64,000 nt of DNA from Paracoccus sp. (in: a-proteobacteria) (lineage in GTDB: Bacteria; Pseudomonadota; Alphaproteobacteria; Rhodobacterales; Rhodobacteraceae). A program made the translations under genes and the position numbers. The notes beneath the pieces were generated by a model. That model ran no database searches and was not told the DNA's origin. It worked only from the letters and a program-made list of their open reading frames with translations. The stretch covers positions 1 to 64,000 of the forward strand of contig NZ_JAUNTW010000006.1 in NCBI RefSeq assembly GCF_030538495.1. Reading direction: 5' to 3'. Below are positions 17,016 to 26,728 of the stretch, one piece after another (the stretch's first letter is position 1; every line of letters starts with the position of its first letter).

Positions 17016-17996
17016 ATGCCGAATGTGCCGTTTGACCTGACCGTCATTGTCCCCGTCCACAACGCCCGCCCGCATCTGGCCGGGTTGGTCGATGGGCTGA
17101 CCACGCGGCGCGATCTGCGGGTGCAGGTGATCCTGATTGATGACGCATCGACCGATGGCAGCGGGGCGGACATTGCGCGGATGGCCGAACCTCCAAACGT
17201 CATCGGGCTGGCCTTGCCTGAAAATCGCGGCGCGGGTCACGCGCGCAATTTGGGCTGGCCGCAGGCGCAGGGGCGATACACGCTGTTCTTTGATGCCGAT
17301 GACCGGCTGCACGATGATGTGCTGGCCCCGGTGATCGCGATGATGGACGCCGATACGGCGATTGACGCGGCGGTGTTGGCCTATCGCTATGACCGGGGGG
17401 CGGGGGACGGCTTTACCGCTATGGGCTTGGCGGATCAGAGGATTTTTCACGCCATCCTGAACGGCCAGCCCCATGCCACCGGCACGCTGGACCAGATGCC
17501 CGAGGTGCTGGGGCTGACCAACTATCCGTGGAACAAGCTGATCCGAACCGCGCATTTCCGGCAGGCGGGGCTGCGTTTTGGCAAAACGCGGGTGAATAAC
17601 GACATTCTGGGGCATTGGCAGACGCTGATGGGCGCGCGGCGTATTTTGGTGGCGGATCAGGTGATCTGCACCCATATCGTCCATGACGGCGGAGCGAATC
17701 TGACCAACCGTTTCGGCCCTGAACGGGTGCAGATGTTTGACGCGCTGATCGAAACCTGCGATTTTCTGGACCACAGCCACGACCGCGCGCGCTATGCGCA
17801 TCATTTCTGGGGGCTGGTGGATGTGCTGGTCCGGTGGGCGCGGCCTCGGCTGGACGCGGCGGCCCTGCCCGAGTTTGAGACCCGCTACCGCGACCTGATC
17901 GGGCGGTTATGGATCGAGGATCTGATGCGGATGAAAACCCAAACCGCCCCGGATATCGCCGCCCGCCTAAGCCTTGATTTGCTGGACACCCGCTGA
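17016..17996 (+). CDS. Glycosyltransferase family 2 protein
   Basis: GT-A fold glycosyltransferase of 326 aa. The nucleotide-sugar domain spans residues 1 to about 110: LTVIVPVHNARPHLAGLV, VILIDDASTDGS, and ENRGAGHARNLGWPQA followed by LFFDADDRLHDD with the DxD metal site. The rest (ANLTNRFGPERVQMFDALIE) is a helical acceptor region. No membrane span. Its stop overlaps the next gene by one base, so the two are co-translated and probably decorate the same surface sugar. Confidence 0.85.
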   Translation: MPNVPFDLTVIVPVHNARPHLAGLVDGLTTRRDLRVQVILIDDASTDGSGADIARMAEPPNVIGLALPENRGAGHARNLGWPQAQGRYTLFFDADDRLHDDVLAPVIAMMDADTAIDAAVLAYRYDRGAGDGFTAMGLADQRIFHAILNGQPHATGTLDQMPEVLGLTNYPWNKLIRTAHFRQAGLRFGKTRVNNDILGHWQTLMGARRILVADQVICTHIVHDGGANLTNRFGPERVQMFDALIETCDFLDHSHDRARYAHHFWGLVDVLVRWARPRLDAAALPEFETRYRDLIGRLWIEDLMRMKTQTAPDIAARLSLDLLDTR

Positions 17997-18685
17997 TGCC
18001 CACCGTTTCCATCATCACCCCGCCGGACGACCTGCGCCCGGCCACTATGCAGACCCTGCACGATCTGGACATTATCACCATCGGCGCAACCGATGGCCCG
18101 CCGGACATGTGCAGCGCGATCCTTGCGGCCACCGGCGATTATATCAGCTTTGCGCCCGATGATCTGGACCGGCTGTGGCGCGCAGCGACGGATGCGGACG
18201 CCGATATTGCGATCAGCCTTAGCCCCGATGACGCGCGACACCTGCCCGCGATCCTGACGCGCAAGGCGATCACCGGCGCGACGCTGCACTGCCTGATCGC
18301 TGCGCCGTGCCGCGCGATTTATCGCCGCGACCGGGTGACGGAGGCCGAGGATGCCGAACGCTTCCACATCGCGGCGCTGCTGAACGCGCGGCGGGTGGTC
18401 GTGGTCCCGGACGCGCCGCCCACGCCGCCGAATCACCGCACCGGGGCGGCGTCTTTGTGGCAACGCGGGCGGCATCATCTGCGCCATGCTGGCCCCCGCG
18501 CGACGGCGGCGCGAATCGCGGCGGCGCTGCGCGACCGGATCCGGCGGCTGTGGCGCGTCCTGACCGGGCAGCAAAACCGGCTGGGACCGGCCGAGGTCAT
18601 GGCCGCTATGGCCCTGTTACAACGCGATATTCGCCAATTGCGGGCCGAGATCGCCGCCCGGCGTGACGACCACCCCGATGCCTGA
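17996..18685 (+). CDS. Degenerate GT2-like protein
   Basis: Protein of 229 aa that keeps the outline of a GT2 nucleotide-binding domain (VSIITPPDD at the start, ATGDYISFAPDDLD near residue 45) but lacks a clean DxD catalytic box and the usual length. The last 60 residues are helical and Arg-rich (RIAAALRDRIRRLWRVL), possibly a coiled coil. It starts in the stop of the preceding glycosyltransferase (TGATG). It may be a partner subunit or a decaying paralogue; no function can be assigned. Confidence 0.6.
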   Translation: MPTVSIITPPDDLRPATMQTLHDLDIITIGATDGPPDMCSAILAATGDYISFAPDDLDRLWRAATDADADIAISLSPDDARHLPAILTRKAITGATLHCLIAAPCRAIYRRDRVTEAEDAERFHIAALLNARRVVVVPDAPPTPPNHRTGAASLWQRGRHHLRHAGPRATAARIAAALRDRIRRLWRVLTGQQNRLGPAEVMAAMALLQRDIRQLRAEIAARRDDHPDA

Positions 18686-18732
18686 TATGCATTTTCTGCA
18701 AACAAGGGTTGCATAATTCGCAGCTCGGACCT

Positions 18733-19455
18733 ATGCCTGAACCAATGACGAATGGTTCGCGCATAGCTGTGGGGCAGGACGACCCCGATCAGGCCACTGC
18801 CTTGGCCCATTTGCGCGATTTGTTGGATGCGCCGGGGATGCGCCTGCCGACCGAACGCGATCTGTCCGCCGAACTGGGCATCAGCCGCCGCGCGATCCGG
18901 GGCGCGCTTGATGTGTTGGAATCCGAAGGCCGGGTGTGGCGGCGTCAGGGGGCTGGCACCTTTACCGGCCCGCCGCCCGCGCCGCGCGGAGCGCCGATCA
19001 GCGCCGCCCCCGGCAACCTGCTGCATGTGATCGAAGCGCGGATCACCCTGGAACCCACACTGGCCCGTCTGGCCGCGCTGCGCGCCACGCCCGATCAGTT
19101 GCGGCGGATTGAAACCGGACTGGCCGGGCTGGAACAGGCCAGCGATATTGACGATGCCGACCGCTGGGACAGCGAAATTCACCGCGAAATTGCGCGCGCC
19201 ACAGGCAACCCGCTGTTGCTGGCGCTGTTTGATAAAATCAACGCATGGCGCCATGACGACGCCATTCGCCAGACGCGGCACCGCACCCGCCTGCGCGCGG
19301 GCAGCGCCCTGCCCGGTCTGCGCGCCGTGTCGGAGGCGCTGCACCGTCACGACGCCGCCGCCGCCGCACGGGCCATGCGCGACCATCTTGATGATCTGAT
19401 GCAGAACTTTCTGCGCCACAGCCACGAGGAGACGACCGGCCATGACGCCGACTGA
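18733..19455 (+). CDS. GntR-family (FadR subfamily) transcriptional regulator
   Basis: DNA-binding regulator of 240 aa. The N-terminal winged helix reads RLPTERDLSAELGISRRAIRGALDVL in two adjoining pieces, with the wing GRVWRRQGAGTF; the C-terminal FCD effector domain is all-helical and carries DSEIHREIARATGNPLLL. I chose ATG 18733; an in-frame TTG at 18709 would add eight residues, and ATG 18745 is also possible. The CATAAT at 18712-18717 could be its -10 box. It overlaps the ABC transporter start by 14 bp and most likely controls that operon in response to an acidic ligand. Confidence 0.88.
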   Translation: MPEPMTNGSRIAVGQDDPDQATALAHLRDLLDAPGMRLPTERDLSAELGISRRAIRGALDVLESEGRVWRRQGAGTFTGPPPAPRGAPISAAPGNLLHVIEARITLEPTLARLAALRATPDQLRRIETGLAGLEQASDIDDADRWDSEIHREIARATGNPLLLALFDKINAWRHDDAIRQTRHRTRLRAGSALPGLRAVSEALHRHDAAAAARAMRDHLDDLMQNFLRHSHEETTGHDAD

Positions 19456-20455
19456 TGCCACCCCCACGCTGGAACTGCGCGATTTGTCGATCCGCTTTCG
19501 CGGTCAGCCGATTGATCTGATCGACCATGTCAGCCTGTCGATCCAGCCGGGGCGCACCATGGCCTTGGTCGGCGAATCGGGCTGCGGAAAATCGGTCACA
19601 TCGCTGGCGACCATGGGTTTGCTGCCGAAAAAGGCTGCGACCGTGACGAATGGTCAGGTGCTGTTTCGCGGCGAAAACATCATCAACCATTCCACCGAAC
19701 AGATGGAGTCGCTGCGCGGCAACCAGATGGCGATGATCTTTCAGGAACCGATGACCAGCCTGAACCCGGTCTTTACCATCGGCGAACAGGTGGCCGAGGC
19801 CGTGCGCCGTCACCGTGGCTGTTCCGACCGCGAAGCCCGCGCCCGCGCCTTGGACATGTTCAAACTGGTGCGGATGCCCGCCGCCGAAAAGCGCATGGAT
19901 GATTACCCGCATCAATTGTCGGGCGGGATGCGTCAGCGGGTGATGATCGCCATGGCTCTGGCCAATGATCCGGCACTGCTGATCGCGGATGAACCGACCA
20001 CGGCGCTTGACGTGACCATTCAGGCGCAGATTCTGGACCTGATGCGCGATCTGTTGGCGGAAACCGGCGCGGCGATGCTGATGATCACGCATGATCTGGG
20101 CGTGGTGGCCGAAATCGCGGACGATGTGACGGTGATGTATGCGGGCCGCGTCGTCGAAAGCGGGCCGGTCGATGCGATTTTCAACGATCCGCAGCATCCC
20201 TATACGCTGGGCCTGATGGGGTCGATGCCGGCACTGGCGGGGCGTGGTCAGGGCGGGTCGCGTCTGATGACCATTCCCGGATCGGTCCCCGTCCCCGAAG
20301 GGATGCCGCCCGGCTGCCGCTTTGCCACGCGCTGCCCCTTTGCCGGGCGCGAATGTGACGCGGGCCGCCCGCCGGAAACCGAAATCGCCCCCGGCCACAG
20401 CGTCGCCTGCATCAAGGCCCCGCTGGAAACCACATTTGCCAAAGGTGCCGCATGA
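19442..20455 (+). CDS. Peptide ABC transporter ATP-binding protein (DppD/OppD type)
   Basis: ATPase subunit of a peptide importer, 337 aa. Walker [13 protein letters not shown]-loop MIFQEPMTSLNP, signature LSGGMRQRVMIAMAL and Walker B LLIADEPTTALD are all present. The C-terminal oligopeptide/dipeptide extension has the cysteine motif CRFATRCPFAGREC, which in this family can bind an iron-sulfur cluster. First structural gene after the GntR regulator, overlapping it, and overlapping the next ATPase by 4 bp. Confidence 0.93.
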   Translation: MTPTDATPTLELRDLSIRFRGQPIDLIDHVSLSIQPGRTMALVGESGCGKSVTSLATMGLLPKKAATVTNGQVLFRGENIINHSTEQMESLRGNQMAMIFQEPMTSLNPVFTIGEQVAEAVRRHRGCSDREARARALDMFKLVRMPAAEKRMDDYPHQLSGGMRQRVMIAMALANDPALLIADEPTTALDVTIQAQILDLMRDLLAETGAAMLMITHDLGVVAEIADDVTVMYAGRVVESGPVDAIFNDPQHPYTLGLMGSMPALAGRGQGGSRLMTIPGSVPVPEGMPPGCRFATRCPFAGRECDAGRPPETEIAPGHSVACIKAPLETTFAKGAA

Positions 20456-21507
20456 CCGACGTAATCCTGTCCACCCGCGACGTTCAGAAACGGTTCAACA
20501 CCGGCGGCGGGCTGTTCGGCAATCCGACCATCATTCACGCGGTCAATGGCGTGTCGATTGATGTGAAACGCGGCGAAACCTTTGCAATTGTGGGGGAATC
20601 GGGCTGCGGGAAATCCACGCTGGCGCGGCTGTTGTTGCGGCTGTTGGACCCGACGGATGGCAGCATCACCTATGACGGGCGGGAACTGACCGACCTGCCG
20701 CCTGCCGATATGCGCAAGCTGCGGGCCGAAATGCAGTTCATTTTTCAGGACCCGTTTTCGTCGCTCAACCCCCGTATGACGGTCGAGGCGATCGTGGGCG
20801 AACCCCTGACCGTTCATACCAATCTGTCGCGCAAAGATCGCCGCGCCAAGGTCGCCGATCTGCTGACCAAGGTGGGCCTGCGCCCCGACCATGCCGACCG
20901 TTACCCGCATGAATTTTCCGGCGGTCAGCGTCAGCGTATCTGCGTGGCGCGCGCACTGGCTGCGGGGCCGAAACTGCTGATTGGCGATGAACCCGTATCC
21001 GCGCTTGACGTGTCGGTTCAGGCGCAGATCGTCAACCTGCTGGAAGATCTGAAAGACGATTTCGGCCTGACCCTGATCGTCATTGCGCATGATCTGGCCG
21101 TAATCCGCCACATGGCCGACCGCGTGGCCGTGATGTATCTGGGCGAGGTGGTCGAACTGGCCGCGACCGAAGATTTGTATACCAGCCCCCGCCACCCCTA
21201 TACCCGCGCGCTGTTGTCGGCCATTCCGGTGCCGATGCCCGGCGCGCGCGGGGAAATTGCGCATCTGGGCGGCGATATTCCGTCACCCGCAAACCCGCCT
21301 GCGGGGTGCAAATTCCACACCCGCTGTCCGCACGCCACCGATCTGTGCGCGCGCGAACGGCCCGTTCTGGATGATGGCGCGCATCAAACCGCCTGCCACC
21401 ATTGGCGCGACCTGCCGCCGCTGACCCCGGCGGCAGAGCTGACCCGCAGCCGCAGCCCCGCGGCCGAGGCGCGCTTTGCGCTGTATCGTGAACACAGCGC
21501 CAACTGA
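20452..21507 (+). CDS. Peptide ABC transporter ATP-binding protein (DppF/OppF type)
   Basis: Second ATPase of the importer, 351 aa. Walker [15 protein letters not shown]-loop [12 protein letters not shown], signature [15 protein letters not shown] and Walker [15 protein letters not shown]. The C-terminal extension again holds a Cys motif ([14 protein letters not shown]). The heterodimer with the preceding gene product drives import. Start overlaps the previous stop (ATGA). Confidence 0.93.
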   Translation: MTDVILSTRDVQKRFNTGGGLFGNPTIIHAVNGVSIDVKRGETFAIVGESGCGKSTLARLLLRLLDPTDGSITYDGRELTDLPPADMRKLRAEMQFIFQDPFSSLNPRMTVEAIVGEPLTVHTNLSRKDRRAKVADLLTKVGLRPDHADRYPHEFSGGQRQRICVARALAAGPKLLIGDEPVSALDVSVQAQIVNLLEDLKDDFGLTLIVIAHDLAVIRHMADRVAVMYLGEVVELAATEDLYTSPRHPYTRALLSAIPVPMPGARGEIAHLGGDIPSPANPPAGCKFHTRCPHATDLCARERPVLDDGAHQTACHHWRDLPPLTPAAELTRSRSPAAEARFALYREHSAN

Positions 21508-21528
21508 CTTCTAAACAGGGAGAGAAGA

Positions 21529-23043
21529 ATGAAAATCACCACCTTTGTCACCACGCTGCTGGGCGCGACCGCCATCAGCGGCATGGCGATGGCCGCCGAT
21601 CTTCGCATCGGCATCAACGAAGATCCCGACACGCTGGACCCGGCGCAGTCGCGGACCTTTGTGTCGTCGATGGTCTATGAATCGCTGTGCAACCGTCTGG
21701 TGAACACCGACACCGACATGCAGATCATCCCGGAACTGGCGACCGAATGGGCGTGGTCGGATGACGGCATGGCTTTGGTCATGCAGCTGCGCCAAGGCGT
21801 CGTTCACCATGACGGCACGCCCTTTAACGCCGATTCGGCCAAGCGCGTTCTGGAACGCAACCTGTCGCTGACCGAATCGCGTCGTAAGGCCGAACTGGCC
21901 TCGGTTGAATCGCTGGAGGCAACCGGCGAACACGAACTGACCATCCACCTCAAGGCCCCCGATGTCACGCTGCTGGCGCAGCTGGCGCATCACGCGGGCC
22001 GGATGTATTCGCCCGACGCCGCCGAGGCAGCCAGCGATGGCGGGCGCCCCTTTGGCGCGGCGCCGGTCTGCACCGGCCCCTATAAATTCGCCAACCGCGT
22101 CGAAGGCGACCGCATCGTTCTGGAAAAATTCGCCGATTACTGGGAAGCAGATCAGTATCATTACGACCGCGTGATCTATATGCCGATCCCGGACACCACC
22201 GTGCGTCTGGCAAACGTCCGCGCGGGCGATCTGGATATTTCGGAACGCACCGCGCCGTCGGATGTGGAATCCATCCGCAACGATTCGCGTCTGCAACTGG
22301 AACAATCGACCAGCATCGGCTATCAGGGCATCACGCTGAACGTGGGCAATGGCCCGCGCGCTGAAAAACCGCTGGGCGCGAATAAGCTGGTCCGTCAGGC
22401 GCTGTCATGGGCGATTGACCGCGAGGCCCTGAACCAGGTCGTGTTCGAAGGGATGCATGTTCCGGGCAATCAATGGGCGTCTCCGGTGTCGCCGTGGTAT
22501 GACGAAACCGACCCGGTGCCGGGCCGCGACGTTGAAAAGGCCAAGGCTCTGCTGGCCGAAGCGGGCGTCGAAGGCCGTCTGGCCATCGAAATGCAAACCG
22601 GCAACAGCCCGATTGCGATGCAGGCCGGTCAGGTGATTCAGGCCATGGCGGCCGAAGCAGGCATCGACATCAGCCTGCGGTCGTCGGAATTTGCCACCAT
22701 GCTGGCGCAAAACGCCGAAGGCAATTTCGAACTGTCGCTGCAAGGCTGGTCGGGCCGCGTGGACCCGGACGCGAACATTCACCCGTTCGTTTACACCACC
22801 GGCGCGAACAATGACGGCAAATATTCCAACCCGGAAATCGACGCGCTGCTGGAAAAGGCCCGCACCATTGCCGATCCGGCGGAACGCAAGGCGCTGTATG
22901 ACCAGACCCGCGCGATCCTGAAAGACGATCTGCCGCTGATCTATCTGTATCATGTGAGCCAGTTCTACACCCTGCGCAATGGCATCGAAGGTTTCGTCCC
23001 CTATAACGACGGCATCATCCGCCTGCGCGGCGTGTCGGGCTGA
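21529..23043 (+). CDS. ABC transporter substrate-binding protein, family 5
   Basis: Periplasmic peptide-type binding protein of 504 aa. A signal peptide (MKITTFVTTLLGATA, cleavage after AMA) is followed by the SBP_bac_5 domain: LRIGINEDPDTLDPAQSRTF, DGTPFNADSAKRVLERN, and the late YKFANRVEGDRIVLEKF and WSGRVDPDANIHPFV. A good AGGGAGAG site (21518-21525) precedes the start. With the gamma-glutamyltransferase at the operon end, the ligand is probably a gamma-glutamyl peptide such as glutathione, though nickel or dipeptides remain possible. Confidence 0.92.
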   Translation: MKITTFVTTLLGATAISGMAMAADLRIGINEDPDTLDPAQSRTFVSSMVYESLCNRLVNTDTDMQIIPELATEWAWSDDGMALVMQLRQGVVHHDGTPFNADSAKRVLERNLSLTESRRKAELASVESLEATGEHELTIHLKAPDVTLLAQLAHHAGRMYSPDAAEAASDGGRPFGAAPVCTGPYKFANRVEGDRIVLEKFADYWEADQYHYDRVIYMPIPDTTVRLANVRAGDLDISERTAPSDVESIRNDSRLQLEQSTSIGYQGITLNVGNGPRAEKPLGANKLVRQALSWAIDREALNQVVFEGMHVPGNQWASPVSPWYDETDPVPGRDVEKAKALLAEAGVEGRLAIEMQTGNSPIAMQAGQVIQAMAAEAGIDISLRSSEFATMLAQNAEGNFELSLQGWSGRVDPDANIHPFVYTTGANNDGKYSNPEIDALLEKARTIADPAERKALYDQTRAILKDDLPLIYLYHVSQFYTLRNGIEGFVPYNDGIIRLRGVSG

Positions 23044-23057
23044 TCTGATCTGAAACC

Positions 23058-23085
23058 GGGCCGCCCGCATCCCTGTGGGCGGCCC
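23058..23085 (+). promoter_or_regulatory. Intra-operon stem-loop after the binding protein gene
   Basis: A 12-bp stem with one G-U pair, GGGCCGCCCGCA / TGTGGGCGGCCC, between the binding-protein stop and the permease start. Such hairpins commonly protect the abundant binding-protein message and lower expression of the downstream permeases. Confidence 0.7.
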
Positions 23086-23112
23086 CTGTGAACCCAAAGG
23101 AAACCCCGCGCC

Positions 23113-24060
23113 ATGCTGCGATACATCCTGAACCGGGTGCTGGTGGCGATTCCGACGCTGATTATCGTGTCGATTTTCGTCTTTATGCTGCAAAAGCTGC
23201 TGCCCGGCGATCCGGTCCTGATCCTTGCCGGTGAAAACCGTGACCCCGAAACGCTGGCCGCGCTGCGTGAACAATACCGGCTGAATGACCCGCTGATTTT
23301 CCAATACAGCTATTGGCTGGGCGATGTGCTGCGGGGCGATCTGGGAACATCGCTGCGCACGGGGCTGCCGGTCACCGAACTGATTGCGCAAAAACTGCCC
23401 GTCACGATCCAACTGGCGGTGATGTCGCTGTTTTTCGCCATGATCGTGGGGATTCCCGCCGGGGTGATTTCCGCCGTGAAAAAGGGCAGCATCTGGGATT
23501 ACATCGTGAACATCGTCGCGCTGTCGGGGCTGTCGGTGCCGAATTTCTGGCTGGGCATCATGCTGATTTTGCTGTTTGCTGTGAATTTGGGGTGGTTGCC
23601 GGCGTCAGGCTATGAATCGCCATTCGTTGATCCGGTGCGCAGTTTCCAAACCATGCTGATGCCGGCGATCGTGCTGGGAACCGCATTGGCGGGGCAGTTG
23701 ATGCGCCACACCCGGTCGTCGATGCTGGGCGTGTTGCAGGCCGATTACGTCCGCACCGCCCGCGCCAAGGGCCTGCGCGAAAAGGTCGTCATCCGCCGCC
23801 ACGCCTTTCGCAACGCGCTGTTGCCGGTGATTACGCTGGTGGCGGTGATGTTTGGCGAATTGCTGGCCGGGGCGGTTCTGACCGAACAGATTTTCACCAT
23901 CCCCGGATTTGGCAAAATGATCGTGGATGCCGTGTTTAACCGCGACTATGCCGTGGTGCAGGGCGTGGTTCTGGTCACCGCGACCGCCTTTATCGTCATC
24001 AACCTGTTGGCCGATGTTCTGTATGTCGTGCTGAACCCGCGCATGAGGGCAAATCTGTGA
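23113..24060 (+). CDS. Peptide ABC transporter permease (DppB type)
   Basis: Integral membrane permease, 315 aa, with six predicted helices beginning at residue 10 (VLVAIPTLIIVSIFVFML). The LLPGDPVLILAGENRDPETL segment after helix 1 is typical of DppB. The cytoplasmic EAA loop ADYVRTARAKGLREKVVI contacts the ATPases. It overlaps the next permease by 4 bp. Confidence 0.93.
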   Translation: MLRYILNRVLVAIPTLIIVSIFVFMLQKLLPGDPVLILAGENRDPETLAALREQYRLNDPLIFQYSYWLGDVLRGDLGTSLRTGLPVTELIAQKLPVTIQLAVMSLFFAMIVGIPAGVISAVKKGSIWDYIVNIVALSGLSVPNFWLGIMLILLFAVNLGWLPASGYESPFVDPVRSFQTMLMPAIVLGTALAGQLMRHTRSSMLGVLQADYVRTARAKGLREKVVIRRHAFRNALLPVITLVAVMFGELLAGAVLTEQIFTIPGFGKMIVDAVFNRDYAVVQGVVLVTATAFIVINLLADVLYVVLNPRMRANL

Positions 24061-24935
24061 CCGACGCAACCGTAAACACCGCCCCCGATATTGCGCCCCG
24101 CCGGAAAAACCGCGCCTGGGCCAAGTTCAAGAAAAACCGTGGCGCTATGGTTGGCGCGGTCTTTGTCGCGTTCTTTGTGCTGGTGGCGCTGATTGCGCCG
24201 CTGTTGCCGGTGCCGGACCCGGCGGCGACCGATTGGGGCAAAATCCGCCTGACGCCGAATTCGGAACATTGGTTCGGCACCGATGAAATTGGCCGCGATA
24301 TTCTGTCGCGCATGGTCTGGGGCGCGCGGGCGTCGCTGATGGCGGGGGTGATTTCGGTCATGATCGCCGTCTGTGTGGGCGTGCCGTTGGGGCTGGTCGC
24401 CGGGTATTTCGGCGGCTGGACCGACCAGATCATCGCGCGGATGACCGATGCGCTGCTGGCGATGCCGTTTCTGATTATGGCGATTGCACTGGCCGCGTTT
24501 CTGGGGCCGTCGCTGACCAATGCGATGATCGCGATTGGTCTGTCGGCGGTGCCGGTGTTCATCCGCCTGACCCGCGGCCAAGTCCTGTCTGTCAAAACCG
24601 AAGATTACGTCGAAGGCGCCCGCGCCATCGGTCTGGGCCATCTGCCGATCATGGTGCGTTACATCCTGCCCAACGTGTTTCCGCCGATCATCGTGCAGGC
24701 CACGCTGACCATTGCCGCCGCGATCATCGCCGAGGCGTCGCTGTCCTTCCTCGGGCTGGGCCAACAGCCGCCCGCGCCCAGCTGGGGGTCAATGCTGGCC
24801 ACGGCCAAGAACTTTCTGACGCAGGCCCCGCATATGGCGATCTGGCCGGGGGCCGCGATTTTCATGGTCGTGATGGGCTTTAACCTGATGGGTGACGGGC
24901 TGCGCGACGCTTTGGATCCGCGCGATCATGGCTAA
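24057..24935 (+). CDS. Peptide ABC transporter permease (DppC type)
   Basis: Second membrane permease, 292 aa, with an N-terminal OppC_N segment (WAKFKKNRGAMVGAVFVAFF), then HWFGTDEIGRDILSRMVWGA and five further helices. The EAA loop is EDYVEGARAIGLGHLPIM. The stop overlaps the gamma-glutamyltransferase ATG by 8 bp, so the enzyme belongs to the same transcription unit. Confidence 0.93.
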   Translation: MTDATVNTAPDIAPRRKNRAWAKFKKNRGAMVGAVFVAFFVLVALIAPLLPVPDPAATDWGKIRLTPNSEHWFGTDEIGRDILSRMVWGARASLMAGVISVMIAVCVGVPLGLVAGYFGGWTDQIIARMTDALLAMPFLIMAIALAAFLGPSLTNAMIAIGLSAVPVFIRLTRGQVLSVKTEDYVEGARAIGLGHLPIMVRYILPNVFPPIIVQATLTIAAAIIAEASLSFLGLGQQPPAPSWGSMLATAKNFLTQAPHMAIWPGAAIFMVVMGFNLMGDGLRDALDPRDHG

Positions 24936-26661
24936 GGGTGCGGTTGCATCGACGCATTATCTGGCGACCGAAACCGGGGCCGATATGCTGCGTCAGGGCG
25001 GAAACGCCTTTGACGCGGCGGTCGCGGCGGGGCTGGTGTTGCAGGTGGTGGAACCGCATCTGAACGGTCCGGGCGGCGATCTGCCCGTGATTTTCTGGAA
25101 AGACGGCGGGGCGCGCGTTCTGTGCGCCCAAGGCCCCGCCCCCGCAGGTGCCACCATCGACCATTACCGCGCGCAGGGGTTGGACCTGATCCCCGGTGAC
25201 GGGCTGCTGGCGACGGTCATTCCCGGCGCGTTCGACGGCTGGATGCGCCTGCTGCACGATCACGGCACGATGGAGCTGTCGGACGTGATGGCCCCCGCCA
25301 TTGCCTTGGCCCGCGACGGCCACCCCATCCTGACCCGCGCCGCCGATGCGATTGCCGGGCTGGCGGGGTTTTTCCGCGACCACTGGCCCAGTTCGGCCGA
25401 AACATGGATGCCGGGCGGGCAGCCGCCGACGGGCGGGGCACTGTTCACCAATCCCGATCTGGCCGCGACCTATGCCCGGTTGGCGGCCAGCCCCGGCGAC
25501 AACCGGCAGGCGCGGATCAGGGCGGCGCGCGATGCGTTCTATCGCGGCTTTGTCGCCGAACGCATCGGGCGGTTTTGCGCGGACACGGCGGTGATGGATG
25601 CCAGCGGGCGCGCACATCGCGGCGTGCTGACGGCGGATGACATGGCCGGATACGCCGCCTATTATGAAACGCCCACGACCTTTGATTATCACGGCTGGAC
25701 CGTGGCCAAGACCGGCCCATGGGGTCAGGGTCCGGTTCTGTTGCAGGTGCTGGCGATGCTGGCGGGCGATGATCTGGCCGCCATGGACCCCAACGGCCCC
25801 GATTTCGCGCATCTGCTGATCGAATCGCAAAAGCTGGCCTTGGCCGACCGCGACGCCTTTTATGCCGACCCGGATTTCGCCGATGTGCCGATGGCCGCGC
25901 TGCTGTCGCGCGACTATGCCGCCGCGCGGCGCGCGCGGATTGGGGCGCGCGCGGATATGGAGCTGCGCCCCGGCGCGCCCGATGGCCGCGACCCGCAACG
26001 CGCGGCACTGGAACGTCTGTCCCGCCCCGAGGGCGCGGTTTACGAACCCACCATGGCGCATCTGGGCGATGCCCCGCGCGGCGACACGGTGCATCTGGAC
26101 GTGATCGACCAATGGGGCAATGTCGTGTCGGCCACCCCGTCCGGCGGCTGGCTGCAAAGTTCGCCCATCGTGCCGGGCTTGGGCTTTTGCCTGAACAGCC
26201 GCGCGCAAATGTTCTGGCTGGATCCCGACGTTCCGGGCGCGCTGCACCCCGGCAAACGCCCGCGCACCACGCTGTCCCCCACGCTGGCATGGCACGCGGA
26301 TGGGCGGAGGCTGTCCTGCGGCACGCCGGGGGGCGATCAACAAGATCAGTGGCAATTGCTGTTCCTGCTGCGCCACCTGCATCACGGGCTGGACCTGCAA
26401 ACCGCCGCCGACGCGCCGATGTTCCATGTCACGCATATGCCGTCATCGTTTTACCCGCGCACCCGCCAACCCGGCGGCGTGGTGGCCGAGGCGACCCTGC
26501 CCGCCGCCACCCGCACTGAGCTGACCGCGCGCGGCCATATCGTGACCTGCGCCCCCGCCGGCGGTCTGGGCCGCATCAGCGCCGCCAGCATCGACGCACA
26601 GGGCAACATGGCCGCGGCGGCGACCACACGAACGGCGCACGCACGGGCGATTGTGGTGTGA
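24928..26661 (+). CDS. Gamma-glutamyltransferase family protein without signal peptide
   Basis: N-terminal nucleophile hydrolase of 577 aa. Typical GGT marks are LNGPGGDLPVIFW, the nucleophile Thr387 in RGDTVHLDVIDQWGN, and SATPSGGWLQSS; autoproteolysis before Thr387 would give large and small subunits. The start is MAKGAVASTHYLATETG at ATG 24928 and no signal peptide is visible, unlike classical periplasmic GGT. Together with the upstream importer this points to cytoplasmic cleavage of imported gamma-glutamyl compounds. It could also act on other gamma-glutamyl amides. Confidence 0.9.
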   Translation: MAKGAVASTHYLATETGADMLRQGGNAFDAAVAAGLVLQVVEPHLNGPGGDLPVIFWKDGGARVLCAQGPAPAGATIDHYRAQGLDLIPGDGLLATVIPGAFDGWMRLLHDHGTMELSDVMAPAIALARDGHPILTRAADAIAGLAGFFRDHWPSSAETWMPGGQPPTGGALFTNPDLAATYARLAASPGDNRQARIRAARDAFYRGFVAERIGRFCADTAVMDASGRAHRGVLTADDMAGYAAYYETPTTFDYHGWTVAKTGPWGQGPVLLQVLAMLAGDDLAAMDPNGPDFAHLLIESQKLALADRDAFYADPDFADVPMAALLSRDYAAARRARIGARADMELRPGAPDGRDPQRAALERLSRPEGAVYEPTMAHLGDAPRGDTVHLDVIDQWGNVVSATPSGGWLQSSPIVPGLGFCLNSRAQMFWLDPDVPGALHPGKRPRTTLSPTLAWHADGRRLSCGTPGGDQQDQWQLLFLLRHLHHGLDLQTAADAPMFHVTHMPSSFYPRTRQPGGVVAEATLPAATRTELTARGHIVTCAPAGGLGRISAASIDAQGNMAAAATTRTAHARAIVV

Positions 26662-26728
26662 TCGGGCGCATCGTGGCGAATGTCACGGTGCTTGATCCCG
26701 GTCGGGTCTGTGGTTAGCGATAAGATGT

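Noticed and set aside
18709..18732. TTG start extending the GntR regulator by eight residues
   Set aside because: The extension lies over the probable -10 box and has no family similarity; ATG 18733 is simpler.
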